This document shows positions 9,878 through 20,979 of a stretch of 64,000 nucleotides of DNA, in pieces (within the stretch, counting starts at the first letter, position 1; every line of letters starts with the position of its first letter). Origin of the DNA: Caenimonas sedimenti (lineage in GTDB: Bacteria > Pseudomonadota > Gammaproteobacteria > Burkholderiales > Burkholderiaceae_C); the NCBI RefSeq assembly GCF_007833165.1, contig NZ_VOBQ01000005.1:124001-188000 (forward strand), read 5' to 3'. Both the position numbers and the translations under genes were made by a program. The notes below the pieces were generated by a model. It saw only the letters and a list, made by a program, of their open reading frames with translations, had not been told where the DNA came from and searched no databases.

Positions 9878-10369
9878 CTAGACGCGCAGGATTCTTTCGC
9901 CGCGGCCGATGCCCGAAGCACCGGTGCGCACCGTCTCGAGGATGGCGCTGCGGTCGATGGCCACCAGGAAAGCGTCGTTCTTGCCCTGGTCGCCGGTGAG
10001 CTCGATGGTGTAGCTCTTCTCGGTCACGTCGATGATGCGGCCGCGGAAGATGTCCGCCATGCGCTTCATCTCCTCGCGCTCCTTGCCGACCGCGCGCACC
10101 TTGACCATCATGAGCTCGCGCTCCGTATACGCGCCTTCGCTCAGGTCGACCACCTTCACGACCTCGATCAGCCGGTTCAGGTGCTTGGTGATCTGCTCGA
10201 TCACGTCGTCCGAGCCGGTGGTCTGGATCGTCATGCGCGACAGCGACGGGTCTTCCGTCGGTGCCACCGTGAGCGATTCGATGTTGTAGCCGCGGGCCGA
10301 GAACAGGCCCACCACGCGGGAGAGAGCGCCGGGCTCGTTCTCCAGCAGCACTGCGATGATGTGTTTCAT
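9878..10369 (-). CDS. ilvH: Acetolactate synthase small (regulatory) subunit
   Basis: This 163-residue subunit binds valine and controls the large subunit IlvB. The N-terminal ACT domain starts MKHIIAVLLENEPGALSRVV and continues through GLFSARGYNIESLTVAPTED. The second half is the conserved IlvN/IlvH C-terminal domain. A strong GGAGGAAAAC precedes the ATG. The 89-nt gap to ilvB contains a stem-loop (CCGCCCGG/CCGGGCGG, 10404-10425) without a U-run, possibly an mRNA stability or partial termination element. Confidence 0.97.
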   Translation of the reverse strand: MKHIIAVLLENEPGALSRVVGLFSARGYNIESLTVAPTEDPSLSRMTIQTTGSDDVIEQITKHLNRLIEVVKVVDLSEGAYTERELMMVKVRAVGKEREEMKRMADIFRGRIIDVTEKSYTIELTGDQGKNDAFLVAIDRSAILETVRTGASGIGRGERILRV

Positions 10370-10458
10370 GTTTTCCTCCGGCTCCTCATTTCGGGCGCCC
10401 TCCCCGCCCGGCGGTAACCGGGCGGCTCGGCGGCCAATAGATTCGCCGCGTTACGGGT

Positions 10459-12234
10459 TTAAAGGTCCTCGGAGCCCAGGAGCATCTCGGTGATGCCCTG
10501 GCCCGCTTTCACCATCGGCCAGACGTTTTCCGTCGGGTCGGTGCGGAAGTCCATGAAGACGGTGCGGTCCTTCAGCTTGCGCGCTTCGCGCAGCGCCGGC
10601 TCCACGTCCTGCGGCTTCTCGATCAGCATGCCGACGTGCCCATAGGCCTCGGCCAGCTTCACGAAATTGGGCAGAGCGTCCATGTAGCTGTGGCTGTAGC
10701 GGCCCTCGTAGTCGAGTTCCTGCCACTGGCGCACCATGCCCAGGTAGCGGTTGTTCAGCGAGACGATCTTGATCGGCGTGTTGTACTGCAGGCAGGTGGA
10801 AAGCTCCTGGATGCACATCTGCACCGAGCCTTCGCCGGTGATGCAATACACCTCGCTGTCCGGCTTGGCCAGCTTGATGCCCATGGCGTAGGGAATGCCC
10901 ACGCCCATGGTGCCGAGGCCGCCGGAGTTGATCCAGCGGCGCGGCTCCTTGAACTTGTAGAACTGCGCGGCCCACATCTGGTGCTGGCCGACGTCGGACG
11001 TGACGTAGGTGTCGGCGTCCTTGGTCATGTTCCACAGCGTCTCGATCACGTGCTGCGGCTTGATCACTTCCTTGTTGCCGCGGTCGTACTTCAGGCAGTC
11101 GCGCTTGCGCCAGCCGGCGATGGTTTCCCACCAGGCGCCGAGCGCACCGGCGTCGGGTTTGGCGCCCATTTCGCGCACGGTCGCGATCAGGTCCGCCAGC
11201 ACATCCTTCACGTCTCCGACGATCGGGATGTCGACCTTCACCCGCTTGGAGATGCTGGAAGGATCGATGTCGATGTGGATGATCTTGCGGTCGCTGGAGG
11301 CGAAGTGCTTCGGGTTGCCGATCACGCGGTCGTCGAAGCGCGCGCCCACCGCCAGCAGCACGTCGCAGTTCTGCATCGCGTTGTTGGCTTCGATGGTGCC
11401 GTGCATGCCCAGCATGCCAAGGAACTGCGGGTCGCTGCCCGGCATCGCGCCCAGGCCCATGAGGGTATTCGTGACCGGAAAGCCCAGCAGGCTGGCCAGC
11501 GTGCGCAGTTCTTCCGTCGCGTTGCCGAGGATGACGCCCCCACCGGTGTAGATGTAGGGCCGCTTGGCCGCCATCAGCAGCTGCACCGCCTTGCGCACCT
11601 GCCCGCCGTGGCCCTTGCGCACGGGGTTGTACGAGCGCATCTCCACCTTCTCGGGGTAGCCCGTGTAGGCCGTCTTGTTGAAGGAGACGTCCTTGGGGAT
11701 GTCCACCACCACGGGCCCGGGCCGGCCGCTGCGGGCGATGTGGAAGGCCTTCTTCATGACCAGCGCGACGTCACGCACGTCCTTCACCAGGAAGTTGTGC
11801 TTCACGATGGGCCGCGTGATGCCGACGGTGTCGCATTCCTGGAAGGCATCGAGGCCGATCGCGGCCGTCGGGACCTGCCCGGTGATGATCACCATCGGGA
11901 TCGAATCCATGTACGCGGTGGCGATGCCGGTGACCGCGTTGGTGACGCCAGGGCCGGAGGTGACCAGCGCGACGCCGACGTCACCGGTGGCGCGGGCGTA
12001 GCCATCGGCCGCATGAACGGCTGCCTGTTCATGGCGCACCAGCACGTGCTGGATGGTGTCCTGCTTGTAGAAAGCGTCGTAGATGTGCAACACCGCGCCG
12101 CCGGGATAGCCCCAGACGTACTTCACCGACTCGGCCTGGAGGGCCTTGACGAGGATTTCAGCGCCGCGGAGTTCGAGGGAGTTGCTGCCGGACGTGGCGG
12201 CAGCGGCGGAGATTTCCGCCTTGGAGATTTCCAT
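10459..12234 (-). CDS. ilvB: Acetolactate synthase large (catalytic) subunit
   Basis: The thiamine-diphosphate-dependent catalytic subunit joins two pyruvates, or pyruvate with 2-oxobutyrate. From the ATG at 12234 (MEISKAEISAAAAT) it has 591 residues, the usual size. The catalytic glutamate lies in LVRHEQAAVHAADGYAR, the FAD-associated region in the middle, and the ThDP-binding motif in GEGSVQMCIQELSTCL...IVSLNN. The frame stays open to 12387, but the additional 51 codons are non-conserved leader sequence containing two hairpins, so the shorter start is chosen. It is the first gene of the ilvBHC operon. Confidence 0.97.
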   Translation of the reverse strand: MEISKAEISAAAATSGSNSLELRGAEILVKALQAESVKYVWGYPGGAVLHIYDAFYKQDTIQHVLVRHEQAAVHAADGYARATGDVGVALVTSGPGVTNAVTGIATAYMDSIPMVIITGQVPTAAIGLDAFQECDTVGITRPIVKHNFLVKDVRDVALVMKKAFHIARSGRPGPVVVDIPKDVSFNKTAYTGYPEKVEMRSYNPVRKGHGGQVRKAVQLLMAAKRPYIYTGGGVILGNATEELRTLASLLGFPVTNTLMGLGAMPGSDPQFLGMLGMHGTIEANNAMQNCDVLLAVGARFDDRVIGNPKHFASSDRKIIHIDIDPSSISKRVKVDIPIVGDVKDVLADLIATVREMGAKPDAGALGAWWETIAGWRKRDCLKYDRGNKEVIKPQHVIETLWNMTKDADTYVTSDVGQHQMWAAQFYKFKEPRRWINSGGLGTMGVGIPYAMGIKLAKPDSEVYCITGEGSVQMCIQELSTCLQYNTPIKIVSLNNRYLGMVRQWQELDYEGRYSHSYMDALPNFVKLAEAYGHVGMLIEKPQDVEPALREARKLKDRTVFMDFRTDPTENVWPMVKAGQGITEMLLGSEDL

Positions 12235-12413
12235 TTCGATCAACCTTTCGGGTTTCCACAGAAGAACCTTGGGGTGCCCCTTCACACGCTCTTGTGAAGC
12301 AGTGTCGGGACTTAGAACCTCGGGCCATGGGCGGGCTGATTGCGCCGCCGGATCCGGGCTCGTTTGCCTTTTGACTTGCAGCGGCATTATCGCACTGCAA
12401 CAGAGACTTGCAA
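12235..12413 (-). promoter_or_regulatory. ilvB promoter and structured 5' leader
   Basis: On the minus strand TTGCAA (12413-12408) and GATAAT (12391-12386) are separated by 16 nt, a good sigma-70 match, giving a predicted leader of about 145 nt. The leader holds two stem-loops: CTTCACA/TGTGAAG (12280-12299) and GGGG-TG-CCCC (12271-12280). I found no leader peptide rich in Ile, Val or Leu, so attenuation of the leu type is not supported. Some other RNA control is possible. Confidence 0.5.
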
Positions 12414-12492
12414 AAAGCGGTGGTGGCGGGGTGCCATAATTTCCGGTTAATCAGAGACTGCGCCCCGCATTCCTGTCCCATTTCCGGACGCC

Positions 12493-13059
12493 TTGGCTAC
12501 CGACCGCGAACTTTCCGATTTCCTCCACAGCGTCGAGAAACGGGCCTTCAAGCGCTCGGTTTACCACGTGCGCGACGAGGAGGCGGCGCTCGACATCGTG
12601 CAGGACAGCATGATGAAGCTCGCGGAGCACTACGCCGAGAAGCCCGCGAACGAACTGCCGATGCTGTTCCAGCGGATCCTGTCCAACTGCACGCTCGACT
12701 GGTTCCGCCGCCAGAAGACGCGTAATGCTTTGTTCTCCAATCTCAGCGACTTCGAAGCCGCGGGCGAGGACGGCGACTTCGACCTGCTGGAAACTTATTC
12801 CTCGCCTGAGCATTCACAGAAGGTCGAGAGCGCTGAGGACTCCACCCGCCGGGCGCAGATCTTGCGAGAGATCGAAGTACAGATCCAGGAATTGCCCGCC
12901 CGTCAACGCGAAGCGTTTTTGATGCGTTATTGGGAGGACATGGACGTGGCCGAGACGGCGGCGGCCATGGGCTGCTCGGAAGGCAGTGTCAAGACACACT
13001 GCTCACGGGCGGTTCAGGCCCTCAGCAAAGCACTGAAGGCAAAGGGAATTCAACCATGA
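12493..13059 (+). CDS. RNA polymerase sigma factor (ECF-like, sigma-70 family)
   Basis: A 188-residue two-domain sigma factor. Region 2 is near residues 10-75 (RDEEAALDIVQDSMMKLAEHY...NCTLDWFRRQKTR) and region 4 near residues 125-180, with the helix-turn-helix VAETAAAMGCSEGSVKTH. There is no region 1 or 3. It starts at TTG. The stop overlaps the next start by 4 nt, so it is translationally coupled to a membrane protein. This is the usual layout for a sigma factor and its regulator. The sigma target promoters are not evident; the upstream CATAAT at 12435-12440 is the only -10-like sequence. Confidence 0.92.
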   Translation: MATDRELSDFLHSVEKRAFKRSVYHVRDEEAALDIVQDSMMKLAEHYAEKPANELPMLFQRILSNCTLDWFRRQKTRNALFSNLSDFEAAGEDGDFDLLETYSSPEHSQKVESAEDSTRRAQILREIEVQIQELPARQREAFLMRYWEDMDVAETAAAMGCSEGSVKTHCSRAVQALSKALKAKGIQP

Positions 13060-13490
13060 GCACCACGGACCATCTGCACGCCCAGGAGAAGGCGGATCAG
13101 TTCGGCCAGGCGGTCGCCGCGCGTCTCTCGGATGCCACGGCCGAGCTGCCGTATGAAGTGCGCGAGCGCCTGCGTGCCGCGCGCGTGCGTGCCCTCGAGC
13201 GCCGCAAGCTCGCGATCCAGCACAAGAACGCTCCGCTGGTCGTCCACAACGGCGGCACGGCCGCACTGGGCCTCGGCGACGGCGACGAGTTCGGTTGGGG
13301 CCGCCGCATCGCCTCGGCCCTGCCGCTGCTCGTGCTGGCGGCCGGGCTGGTGCTGCTGCACGTGGCGCAGAACGAATACCGCGCGTCCGAAGTGGCCGAA
13401 GTCGATCAGGCCCTGCTCACCGACGACCTGCCGCCGGCGGCTTACGCCGACCCAGGCTTCGTCCAGTTCCTGAAGTCCGGCCGGGACTGA
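13056..13490 (+). CDS. DUF3619 membrane protein, candidate anti-sigma factor
   Basis: A 144-residue protein with a cytoplasmic N-terminal half rich in Arg/Ala helices (residues 1-85), one transmembrane segment near residues 86-105 (ASALPLLVLAAGLVLLHVA) and a short periplasmic tail. It fits the DUF3619 family found beside this sigma factor in Comamonadaceae. The 4-nt overlap with the sigma gene and the single-pass topology suggest it holds the sigma factor at the membrane, but no zinc-binding anti-sigma motif is seen. The anti-sigma role is inference. Confidence 0.85.
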   Translation: MSTTDHLHAQEKADQFGQAVAARLSDATAELPYEVRERLRAARVRALERRKLAIQHKNAPLVVHNGGTAALGLGDGDEFGWGRRIASALPLLVLAAGLVLLHVAQNEYRASEVAEVDQALLTDDLPPAAYADPGFVQFLKSGRD

Positions 13491-13505
13491 GAAAGCGCAC
13501 CTCCT

Positions 13506-14198
13506 GTGACCCAGCCCGCCCGCATGGCCAGGCGCTTCACCGCGCTCGCATGCGCGGGCGCCTGCCTTTTCGGCGCCGCTGCCGTGTGGCCCGCCGCGCT
13601 GCAGGCACAGGTGGAACTGCCGCCCATGAGTTCCTCGGCCTCTGGCCGGAACCGGCCGGCACCCGTGAAGATCGCCCAGGCCAAGGCGGAAGCCAAGCCG
13701 GCCTGGGCCGAACTGACGCCGGCCCAGCGCGCGTCGCTGGAGCCCCTCGCCGGCAGCTGGAGCCAGCTGAGCGAAGCGCACAAGCGCAAGTGGCTCGCCG
13801 TGTCGCAGAAATACCCAACCATGCCGCCGGGCGAGCAGGCCCGGCTGCACACGCGCATGGCCGAGTGGGCTGCGCTGTCTCCGCAGCAGCGGTCCCAGGC
13901 CCGCCTGAATTTCGCCGAGACCAGCACGCTGCCGGTGGACGACAAGAAAGCCAAGTGGGAGGCCTACCAGAACCTCTCGCCGGAAGAAAAACGCAAGCTG
14001 GCCGCCGGCGCCGCCGCGGCCAAGCCGGTTGCGCCTTCGACGGCCGCGGCGCTGCAGCCCGTGCCACCGCAGAAGCTGACCAAGGTGCCCAAGTCCCGCA
14101 AGGACGACCCGCGGGCGCCGCGCATCGCCGGCGCGCCGGCCCAGGTCGACCACAACACCCTGCTGCCCCAGCCGGGCGCCCTCCCCGGCAACCCTTGA
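13506..14198 (+). CDS. DUF3106 exported protein
   Basis: A 230-residue protein with an N-terminal signal sequence (MARRFTALACAGACLFGAAA from residue 7) and a DUF3106 region near residues 70-165. That region is built of repeated W-x-x-L-x-P-x-x-R/Q units (WAELTPAQRASL, WAALSPQQRSQ, WEAYQNLSPEEKRK). The C-terminal third is Pro/Ala/Lys-rich and probably disordered. Start GTG at 13506 or ATG at 13524 are both possible; the latter gives a cleaner signal peptide. It is the third gene of the sigma operon. The repeats resemble Spy/CpxP-like helical sensors, but the function is unknown. Confidence 0.85.
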   Translation: MTQPARMARRFTALACAGACLFGAAAVWPAALQAQVELPPMSSSASGRNRPAPVKIAQAKAEAKPAWAELTPAQRASLEPLAGSWSQLSEAHKRKWLAVSQKYPTMPPGEQARLHTRMAEWAALSPQQRSQARLNFAETSTLPVDDKKAKWEAYQNLSPEEKRKLAAGAAAAKPVAPSTAAALQPVPPQKLTKVPKSRKDDPRAPRIAGAPAQVDHNTLLPQPGALPGNP

Positions 14199-14692
14199 GC
14201 GAGCCGGTGTTCCTGCCCGCGCCGCCCTTGCGGCGCCGCATGGCCTGCTGGCTGTATGAAGGCATCCTGCTGTTCGCGGTGGCGCTGGTCGCCGCGCTGG
14301 TCTTCTCGGTGGTCACCCAGATGCGCCACGCCTTGCAGTACCGTGAGGCGCTCGCCGTGTTCGTGGCGCTCGCCATGGGCGCCTACTGCACCTGGTGCTG
14401 GCACAAGGGCCAGACCTTGCCGATGCGGACCTGGCGCATCGCGATCGTGGACCGCCATGGGCAACGTCTCACCCTCGGCCGCGCGGCCACGCGCTATGTC
14501 TATTGCTCGATCTGGCTGCTGCCCCCGCTGGCCCTTGCCCGCGGGGCGCAACTCACGCGCTGGGAAATCGCCGTCGTCTGCGCCGGGTGGATCGCTTTCT
14601 GGGCGCTGCTGAGCCGCTTCCATCCCCAGCGGCAGTTCTGGCACGATGCGATGGCCGGCACCCGCCTGGTCTCCGCAAGCCCGTCCAAATGA
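14195..14692 (+). CDS. RDD family membrane protein
   Basis: A 165-residue inner-membrane protein starting at TTG, overlapping the DUF3106 stop by 4 nt. It has hydrophobic segments near residues 20-45, 55-70, 100-115 and 125-142. The RDD-type beginning (RRRMACWLYEGILLFAV) has Arg followed by the short first helix. The C-terminal HDAMAGTRLV is the usual RDD family ending. The role of RDD proteins is not settled. Coupling to the sigma operon suggests an envelope-stress function. Confidence 0.88.
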   Translation: MSEPVFLPAPPLRRRMACWLYEGILLFAVALVAALVFSVVTQMRHALQYREALAVFVALAMGAYCTWCWHKGQTLPMRTWRIAIVDRHGQRLTLGRAATRYVYCSIWLLPPLALARGAQLTRWEIAVVCAGWIAFWALLSRFHPQRQFWHDAMAGTRLVSASPSK

Positions 14693-15276
14693 AACCCGCG
14701 TTCTCGCTGTGTGTCTATTGCGGCTCGCGCCCCGGCGCCGACCCGGCCTTTGCCGCCGTGGCCTCCGAAGTCGGCCACTGGATCGGCTCGCACGGCGGCC
14801 AGCTGGTGTACGGCGGCGGCAACAATGGGCTGATGGGCGTGCTGGCCGACGCGGCCCTGGCAGCGGGTGCACGGGTCATCGGCGTCATCCCCCGCTCCAT
14901 GGTCGAACGCGAATGGGCCAAGAGCGACTGCACCGAGCTGCACATCGTCGACAACATGCACCAGCGCAAGAGCATGATGGCCGAGCATGCGGACGCCTTC
15001 CTGGCGCTGCCCGGCGGCATCGGCACCTTCGAGGAATTCTTCGAAGCCTGGACCTGGCGGCAGCTTGGTTTCCACGCCAAGCCGGTCGGCGTGCTGAACC
15101 AGGCGGGCTACTACGACGGCCTGCTCGCCTTCCTGCAGCAGAGCGTGGGCCATGGCTTCCTGAGCGACTGGCAGATGGAGCTGCTCACCATCGGCACCGA
15201 TGCGGCGGCGCTGCTGCCGCGGCTGGTGCAGGCGGCCGGCGCCAGTCCGGCCGGCATGGACGTCTCGCAGATCTAG
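14689..15276 (+). CDS. LOG family protein (TIGR00730), cytokinin-type nucleotide phosphoribohydrolase
   Basis: A 195-residue Rossmann-fold protein of the LOG family, whose members cleave nucleoside 5'-monophosphates to base and ribose 5-phosphate. Motifs visible are VYCGSRPG near residue 9, YGGGNNGLMG near residues 42-51 and the catalytic PGGIGTFEEFFE near residues 105-116. The ATG overlaps the RDD gene stop. It is convergent with the PII gene, leaving only 12 nt between stops. The substrate in this organism is unknown; IMP/AMP-type nucleotides are likely. Confidence 0.93.
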   Translation: MKPAFSLCVYCGSRPGADPAFAAVASEVGHWIGSHGGQLVYGGGNNGLMGVLADAALAAGARVIGVIPRSMVEREWAKSDCTELHIVDNMHQRKSMMAEHADAFLALPGGIGTFEEFFEAWTWRQLGFHAKPVGVLNQAGYYDGLLAFLQQSVGHGFLSDWQMELLTIGTDAAALLPRLVQAAGASPAGMDVSQI

Positions 15277-15288
15277 GCTGGGGACGGC

Positions 15289-17316
<2,028 letters not shown>

Positions 17317-17318
<2 letters not shown>

Positions 17319-18495
17319 GCGAGCCGTGGGAAGCGAAGCCAAGGAATATGTTACCCGCGTGCTGCGCTCGCCGGGGGAAGTGGACGCGGCCGCGTGGAAC
17401 GACCTCGTCGCGGGAAACGGCGGATCACCGTTCATGCGCCATGAATACCTGCTGGCCATGCACGAAAGCGGCAGCGCGACGGCGGCCACCGGCTGGACGC
17501 CGCTCCTCGTGACCCTATGGCAAGGCGACTCGCTGCAGGCAGCGTGCCCCCTGTACGCCAAGGCGCATTCCTATGGCGAATACGTCTTCGACTGGGCCTG
17601 GGCCAACGCGTACGAGCAACATGGGCTGCGCTACTACCCCAAGGGTGTTGTCGCGGTGCCATTCACGCCCGTGCCAGGACCGCGCCTGCTGGCGCGCGAC
17701 GGCTCCGCCCGGGCGGCGCTCGTCGAGGCACTGCTCGCGGAAGCGAAGAAGCTGCGGCTCTCCTCCCTGCACCTGCTCTTCACGGCGGACCAGGACGTCG
17801 AGGCATGCGAAAGCGCAGGGCTGATGCTTCGCCATACGGTGCAGTTCCACTGGACCAACGCGGGCTATGCCGACTTCGATGCCTTTCTCGCCAGCCTCGC
17901 CCAGGAAAAGCGCAAGAAGATCCGCCAGGAGCGGCGCAAGGTGGCCGAGGCCGGGGTGACCTTCCGCCACGCGTCGGGCATGGACATCACCGCGGCCGAC
18001 TGGGACTTCTTCTATCGCTGCTACGAGCGCACCTATCTCGAACACGGCAACGCGCCCTACCTGACGCCCGAATTCTTCGCACGCATGGCGGCAACCATGC
18101 CGGAGAACTGGCTGCTGTTCATCGCGGAGCGCGGGGGCAGGCGGATCGCCTGCAGCCTGATCGCCATCGCCGACGGGGTCGCCTATGGCCGTTATTGGGG
18201 TGCGCTGGAGCGCGTCGACTGCCTGCACTTCGAGGCCTGCTACTACCAGCCCCTTGCGTGGTGCATCGCGAATGGTTTCCAGCGCTTCGAAGGCGGCGCG
18301 CAGGGCGAGCACAAGATGGCACGCGCCCTGATGCCCGTGAAGACGACCAGCGCGCACTGGCTGGCGCATCCGGCTTTCGCCGACGCCGTCGAGAAGTTTC
18401 TCGCGCGCGAGGGCCAGGGCATCGAGAACTACCTGGAGCACCTCGACGAGCGCAGCCCGTTCCGGCGAACCGAGAGGACTCGTGAGAAACCCTGA
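17317..18495 (+). CDS. FemAB/GNAT-like protein (PF04339, formerly DUF482)
   Basis: A protein of about 390 residues of the predicted peptidoglycan biosynthesis/recognition family, with two GNAT folds like FemX-type aminoacyl or acyl transferases. Landmarks are GSPFMRHEYLLAMHESGSA, FDWAWANAYEQHGLRYYPK and KIRQERRKVAEAGVTF, then LHFEACYYQPLAWCI and GAQGEHKMARALMPV near the C-terminus. The ATG at 17317 overlaps the nadE start codon on the other strand. A later in-frame GTG is possible, because homologues often begin near RVLRSPGEVDAAAWN. The substrate is unknown. Confidence 0.85.
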
Positions 18496-18546
18496 TCTGG
18501 CGCCAGCTGGCACGCGCTATGGTCGGCGGAGCTCTTCCGGACAACC

Positions 18547-20145
18547 ATGAAATCACTCAGCGGTCTCGACGCCACGTTTCTCTACCTGGAGACCCCGGAA
18601 ACGCCGATGCATGTGGGCTCCCTGCATCTCTACGAGATGCCGAAGGCTTTCAAGGGCAGCTTCCACAAGGCCGTGCAGCAGCATCTCGCCAGGCGACTGC
18701 ATCTCGCGCCCATCTTCAGCCGGCGCCTGGCTTTCATGCCGTTTGACCTGGGACACCCGATCTGGGTGGAGGCGGACGACGTCGACCTGAACTTCCACAT
18801 CCGCAAGGTCCCCGGCACCCGACTCACGGTGAAGCAGGCCGAAGCGGCCGCGGCCAGGCTGCACGGCCAGCTGATCGATCGGGAGCATCCGCTGTGGGAG
18901 TTCCACGTGTTCGACAACATCGCCGCGCCCAAGGGCATGGCGGTGGAAGGCAAGCTGGTGGGCTTCTATTCGAAGATCCACCACGCCGCGTTGGACGGCA
19001 AGGGCGGCACGGTGCTCGCCAACGCCATCCTGGACCTGACGCCGCAGCCGCGCGAGGTGGAACCCGCGGACCCCGCGCGCAAGCGCCGCACCGGCAAGGA
19101 CCTGAAGATCGGCGAGATGATCGGTGCGGTCTTCTCCAACTCGCTCGCGCAGTACGCGAAGCTGGCGCGTTCGCTGCCCGTCGCTGCCACGTCCCTGGGC
19201 GGCGCGGTGATGAAGCGGTCCGCCAGCGGCAGTGGCAACAAGGGCCTGAAGGGCCTGCGCAGCCGGTTGCCCGTGCAGCTCGCCCCCAAGACGATCTTCA
19301 ACGTGGGCATCACGAGCCAGCGCAGCTTCGCCACCGCGAGCCTGCCCCTGGCCGAATGCAAGGCCATGGGCAAGGCCGCGGGCGGCTCGTTCAACGATGT
19401 CGTGCTGTGGATCTGCGCGACCGCCTTGCGCAGCTACCTGGCGGACCACGGCGGCATACCGAAGAAGCCGCTCGTGGCGGCCATGCCGGTCAGCCTGCGC
19501 GAGGAGAGCAACAAGGAGCTGAACAACCAGGCGTCGATCTCCGTGGTGCAACTCGGCACGCACCTGGCCAACCCTCTGAAGCGCTGGAACGCGATCCAGG
19601 CCTCCACTGCCAAGGTCAAGCAGGCGCTGGCGGGCTTGAAGTCCGTGCTGCCGACCGACTACCCATCGCTCCTCGCTCCGTGGCTGGTGGGCGGCGCCGG
19701 CAAGATCGCGCTCAAGACCTATGGCCGGTCCGGCATCACGGAGCGGCTGCCGGCCATCGCCAACCTGGCCATCAGCAACGTCCCCGGCCCGCCGGTGCCG
19801 CTGTACCTCGCGGGAGCGAAGATGATCACCTTCCATCCGCTGTCGATCGTCATGCATGGCCTGGCGTTGAACATCACGATCCAGACCTATGCCGGCCGCG
19901 TCGACTTCGGGCTCATTGCGGGGCGCGAGGCCGTGCCCGACCTGCAGCAGCTCGCGGACGCGCTGGAGACGGCTTTCAACGAGGCGCGTGGGCTCTTCGC
20001 CGCCCCGCCGCCGCCCATCGACATGCCCGCCGTATCAGGGTCAACCATGAGGACGCCGGTCGCCAAGGCGACCCGAAAGCCGAGGGCCCTCCCTAAACCC
20101 GCGAAAGCGCCAGCGGCGAAACGGCGCAAAGCTGCTACCGTCTGA
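18547..20145 (+). CDS. Wax ester synthase/diacylglycerol acyltransferase (WS/DGAT)
   Basis: A 532-residue bifunctional acyltransferase that esterifies fatty alcohols or diacylglycerol with acyl-CoA to make neutral storage lipid. The catalytic HHxxxDG is HHAALDG at residues 145-151. The protein opens with LSGLDATFLYLETPETPMHVG, and the C-terminal domain contains NLAISNVPGPPVPLYLAGA. It is longer than usual because of a basic tail after about residue 495 (KATRKPRALPKPAKAPAAKR). Next to it is an alpha/beta hydrolase, so the two probably serve one lipid pathway. Confidence 0.93.
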   Translation: MKSLSGLDATFLYLETPETPMHVGSLHLYEMPKAFKGSFHKAVQQHLARRLHLAPIFSRRLAFMPFDLGHPIWVEADDVDLNFHIRKVPGTRLTVKQAEAAAARLHGQLIDREHPLWEFHVFDNIAAPKGMAVEGKLVGFYSKIHHAALDGKGGTVLANAILDLTPQPREVEPADPARKRRTGKDLKIGEMIGAVFSNSLAQYAKLARSLPVAATSLGGAVMKRSASGSGNKGLKGLRSRLPVQLAPKTIFNVGITSQRSFATASLPLAECKAMGKAAGGSFNDVVLWICATALRSYLADHGGIPKKPLVAAMPVSLREESNKELNNQASISVVQLGTHLANPLKRWNAIQASTAKVKQALAGLKSVLPTDYPSLLAPWLVGGAGKIALKTYGRSGITERLPAIANLAISNVPGPPVPLYLAGAKMITFHPLSIVMHGLALNITIQTYAGRVDFGLIAGREAVPDLQQLADALETAFNEARGLFAAPPPPIDMPAVSGSTMRTPVAKATRKPRALPKPAKAPAAKRRKAATV

Positions 20146-20177
20146 GGCACGACAACAAGCAGGAAAGCAGTCGCTCC

Positions 20178-20972
20178 ATGCTGATGGCAACGAGACGGAA
20201 CGCGAACGAAGACCTCCCACCCCCCAGCCTCGCCCTCCTGGCGCTCGAATTCCGGGCACCCTGGGAATTCGGCGCCCTGCTCCCGGCGTGGCCCGCGCTG
20301 CAGCGCGCACCTGCCGGCGACGGCCACCCTGTCATGGTGTTTCCGGGCTTGTCGGCGAGCGATGCATCCACGGTCCCGCTGCGGCGATATCTCGGCGCCA
20401 TGGGCTACGACACACAGGGCTGGAACCAGGGCTTCAACTTCGGGCCGCGCGCCGGGGTGCTGGAAGCGGCGAAGCGCAGCCTCGAGGAAGCCTGCGCGCA
20501 GAGCGGCCGCAAGGTCAGCCTGATCGGATGGAGCCTCGGCGGGGTCTACGCGCGCGAGCTGGCCAAGGAGATGCCTGACCTGGTGCGCTGCGTGATCACG
20601 CTGGGTTCGCCCTTCGCCGGGCCGCCCAAGTCCACCAACGCCTGGCGCATCTACGAACTCACGAGCGGGCGCGACATCGCGCGCGAGCACGACAACTTCG
20701 ACCTGCCAGAGGCGCCACCCGTGCCGACCACCAGCATCTACTCGCGCAGCGACGGCATCGTCGCGTGGCAAGGCAGCATCCAGCGGCCGGACCACGGCGA
20801 GGTGGAGAACATCGAGGTCGTGGCCAGCCACATCGGGATCGGGCTGAACCCCGCGGCCTGGTGGGCTGTGGCCGACCGGCTCGCGCAGGCCGAAGGCGCC
20901 TGGAAGCCGTTCGACCGCTTCGGGCTCTTCGGGCTGAAGGGACTGATCTACCCGGATCCACACCGGGCCTGA
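20178..20972 (+). CDS. Alpha/beta hydrolase, lipase-like
   Basis: A 264-residue alpha/beta hydrolase. The nucleophile elbow G-x-S-x-G is GWSLGG with Ser119. The acid and base are likely Asp in YSRSDGIVAW and His in VASHIGIG. The oxyanion segment is VMVFPGLSASD. The sequence resembles triacylglycerol lipase/PGAP1-like hydrolases commonly found beside WS/DGAT genes. No signal peptide is seen, so it probably acts in the cytoplasm, perhaps on neutral lipid. The start is 32 nt after the acyltransferase stop, consistent with an operon. The substrate is inferred from context only. Confidence 0.88.
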   Translation: MLMATRRNANEDLPPPSLALLALEFRAPWEFGALLPAWPALQRAPAGDGHPVMVFPGLSASDASTVPLRRYLGAMGYDTQGWNQGFNFGPRAGVLEAAKRSLEEACAQSGRKVSLIGWSLGGVYARELAKEMPDLVRCVITLGSPFAGPPKSTNAWRIYELTSGRDIAREHDNFDLPEAPPVPTTSIYSRSDGIVAWQGSIQRPDHGEVENIEVVASHIGIGLNPAAWWAVADRLAQAEGAWKPFDRFGLFGLKGLIYPDPHRA

Positions 20973-20979
20973 GCGGCGC

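Noticed and set aside
12235..12380. Ile/Val/Leu leader peptide before ilvB
   Set aside because: No short ORF rich in these residues and no hairpin with U-run was found, unlike the leu leader.
12235..12387. 51-codon N-terminal extension of IlvB
   Set aside because: The extension is not family-like, spans the promoter and hairpin leader, and the ATG at 12234 gives the normal length.
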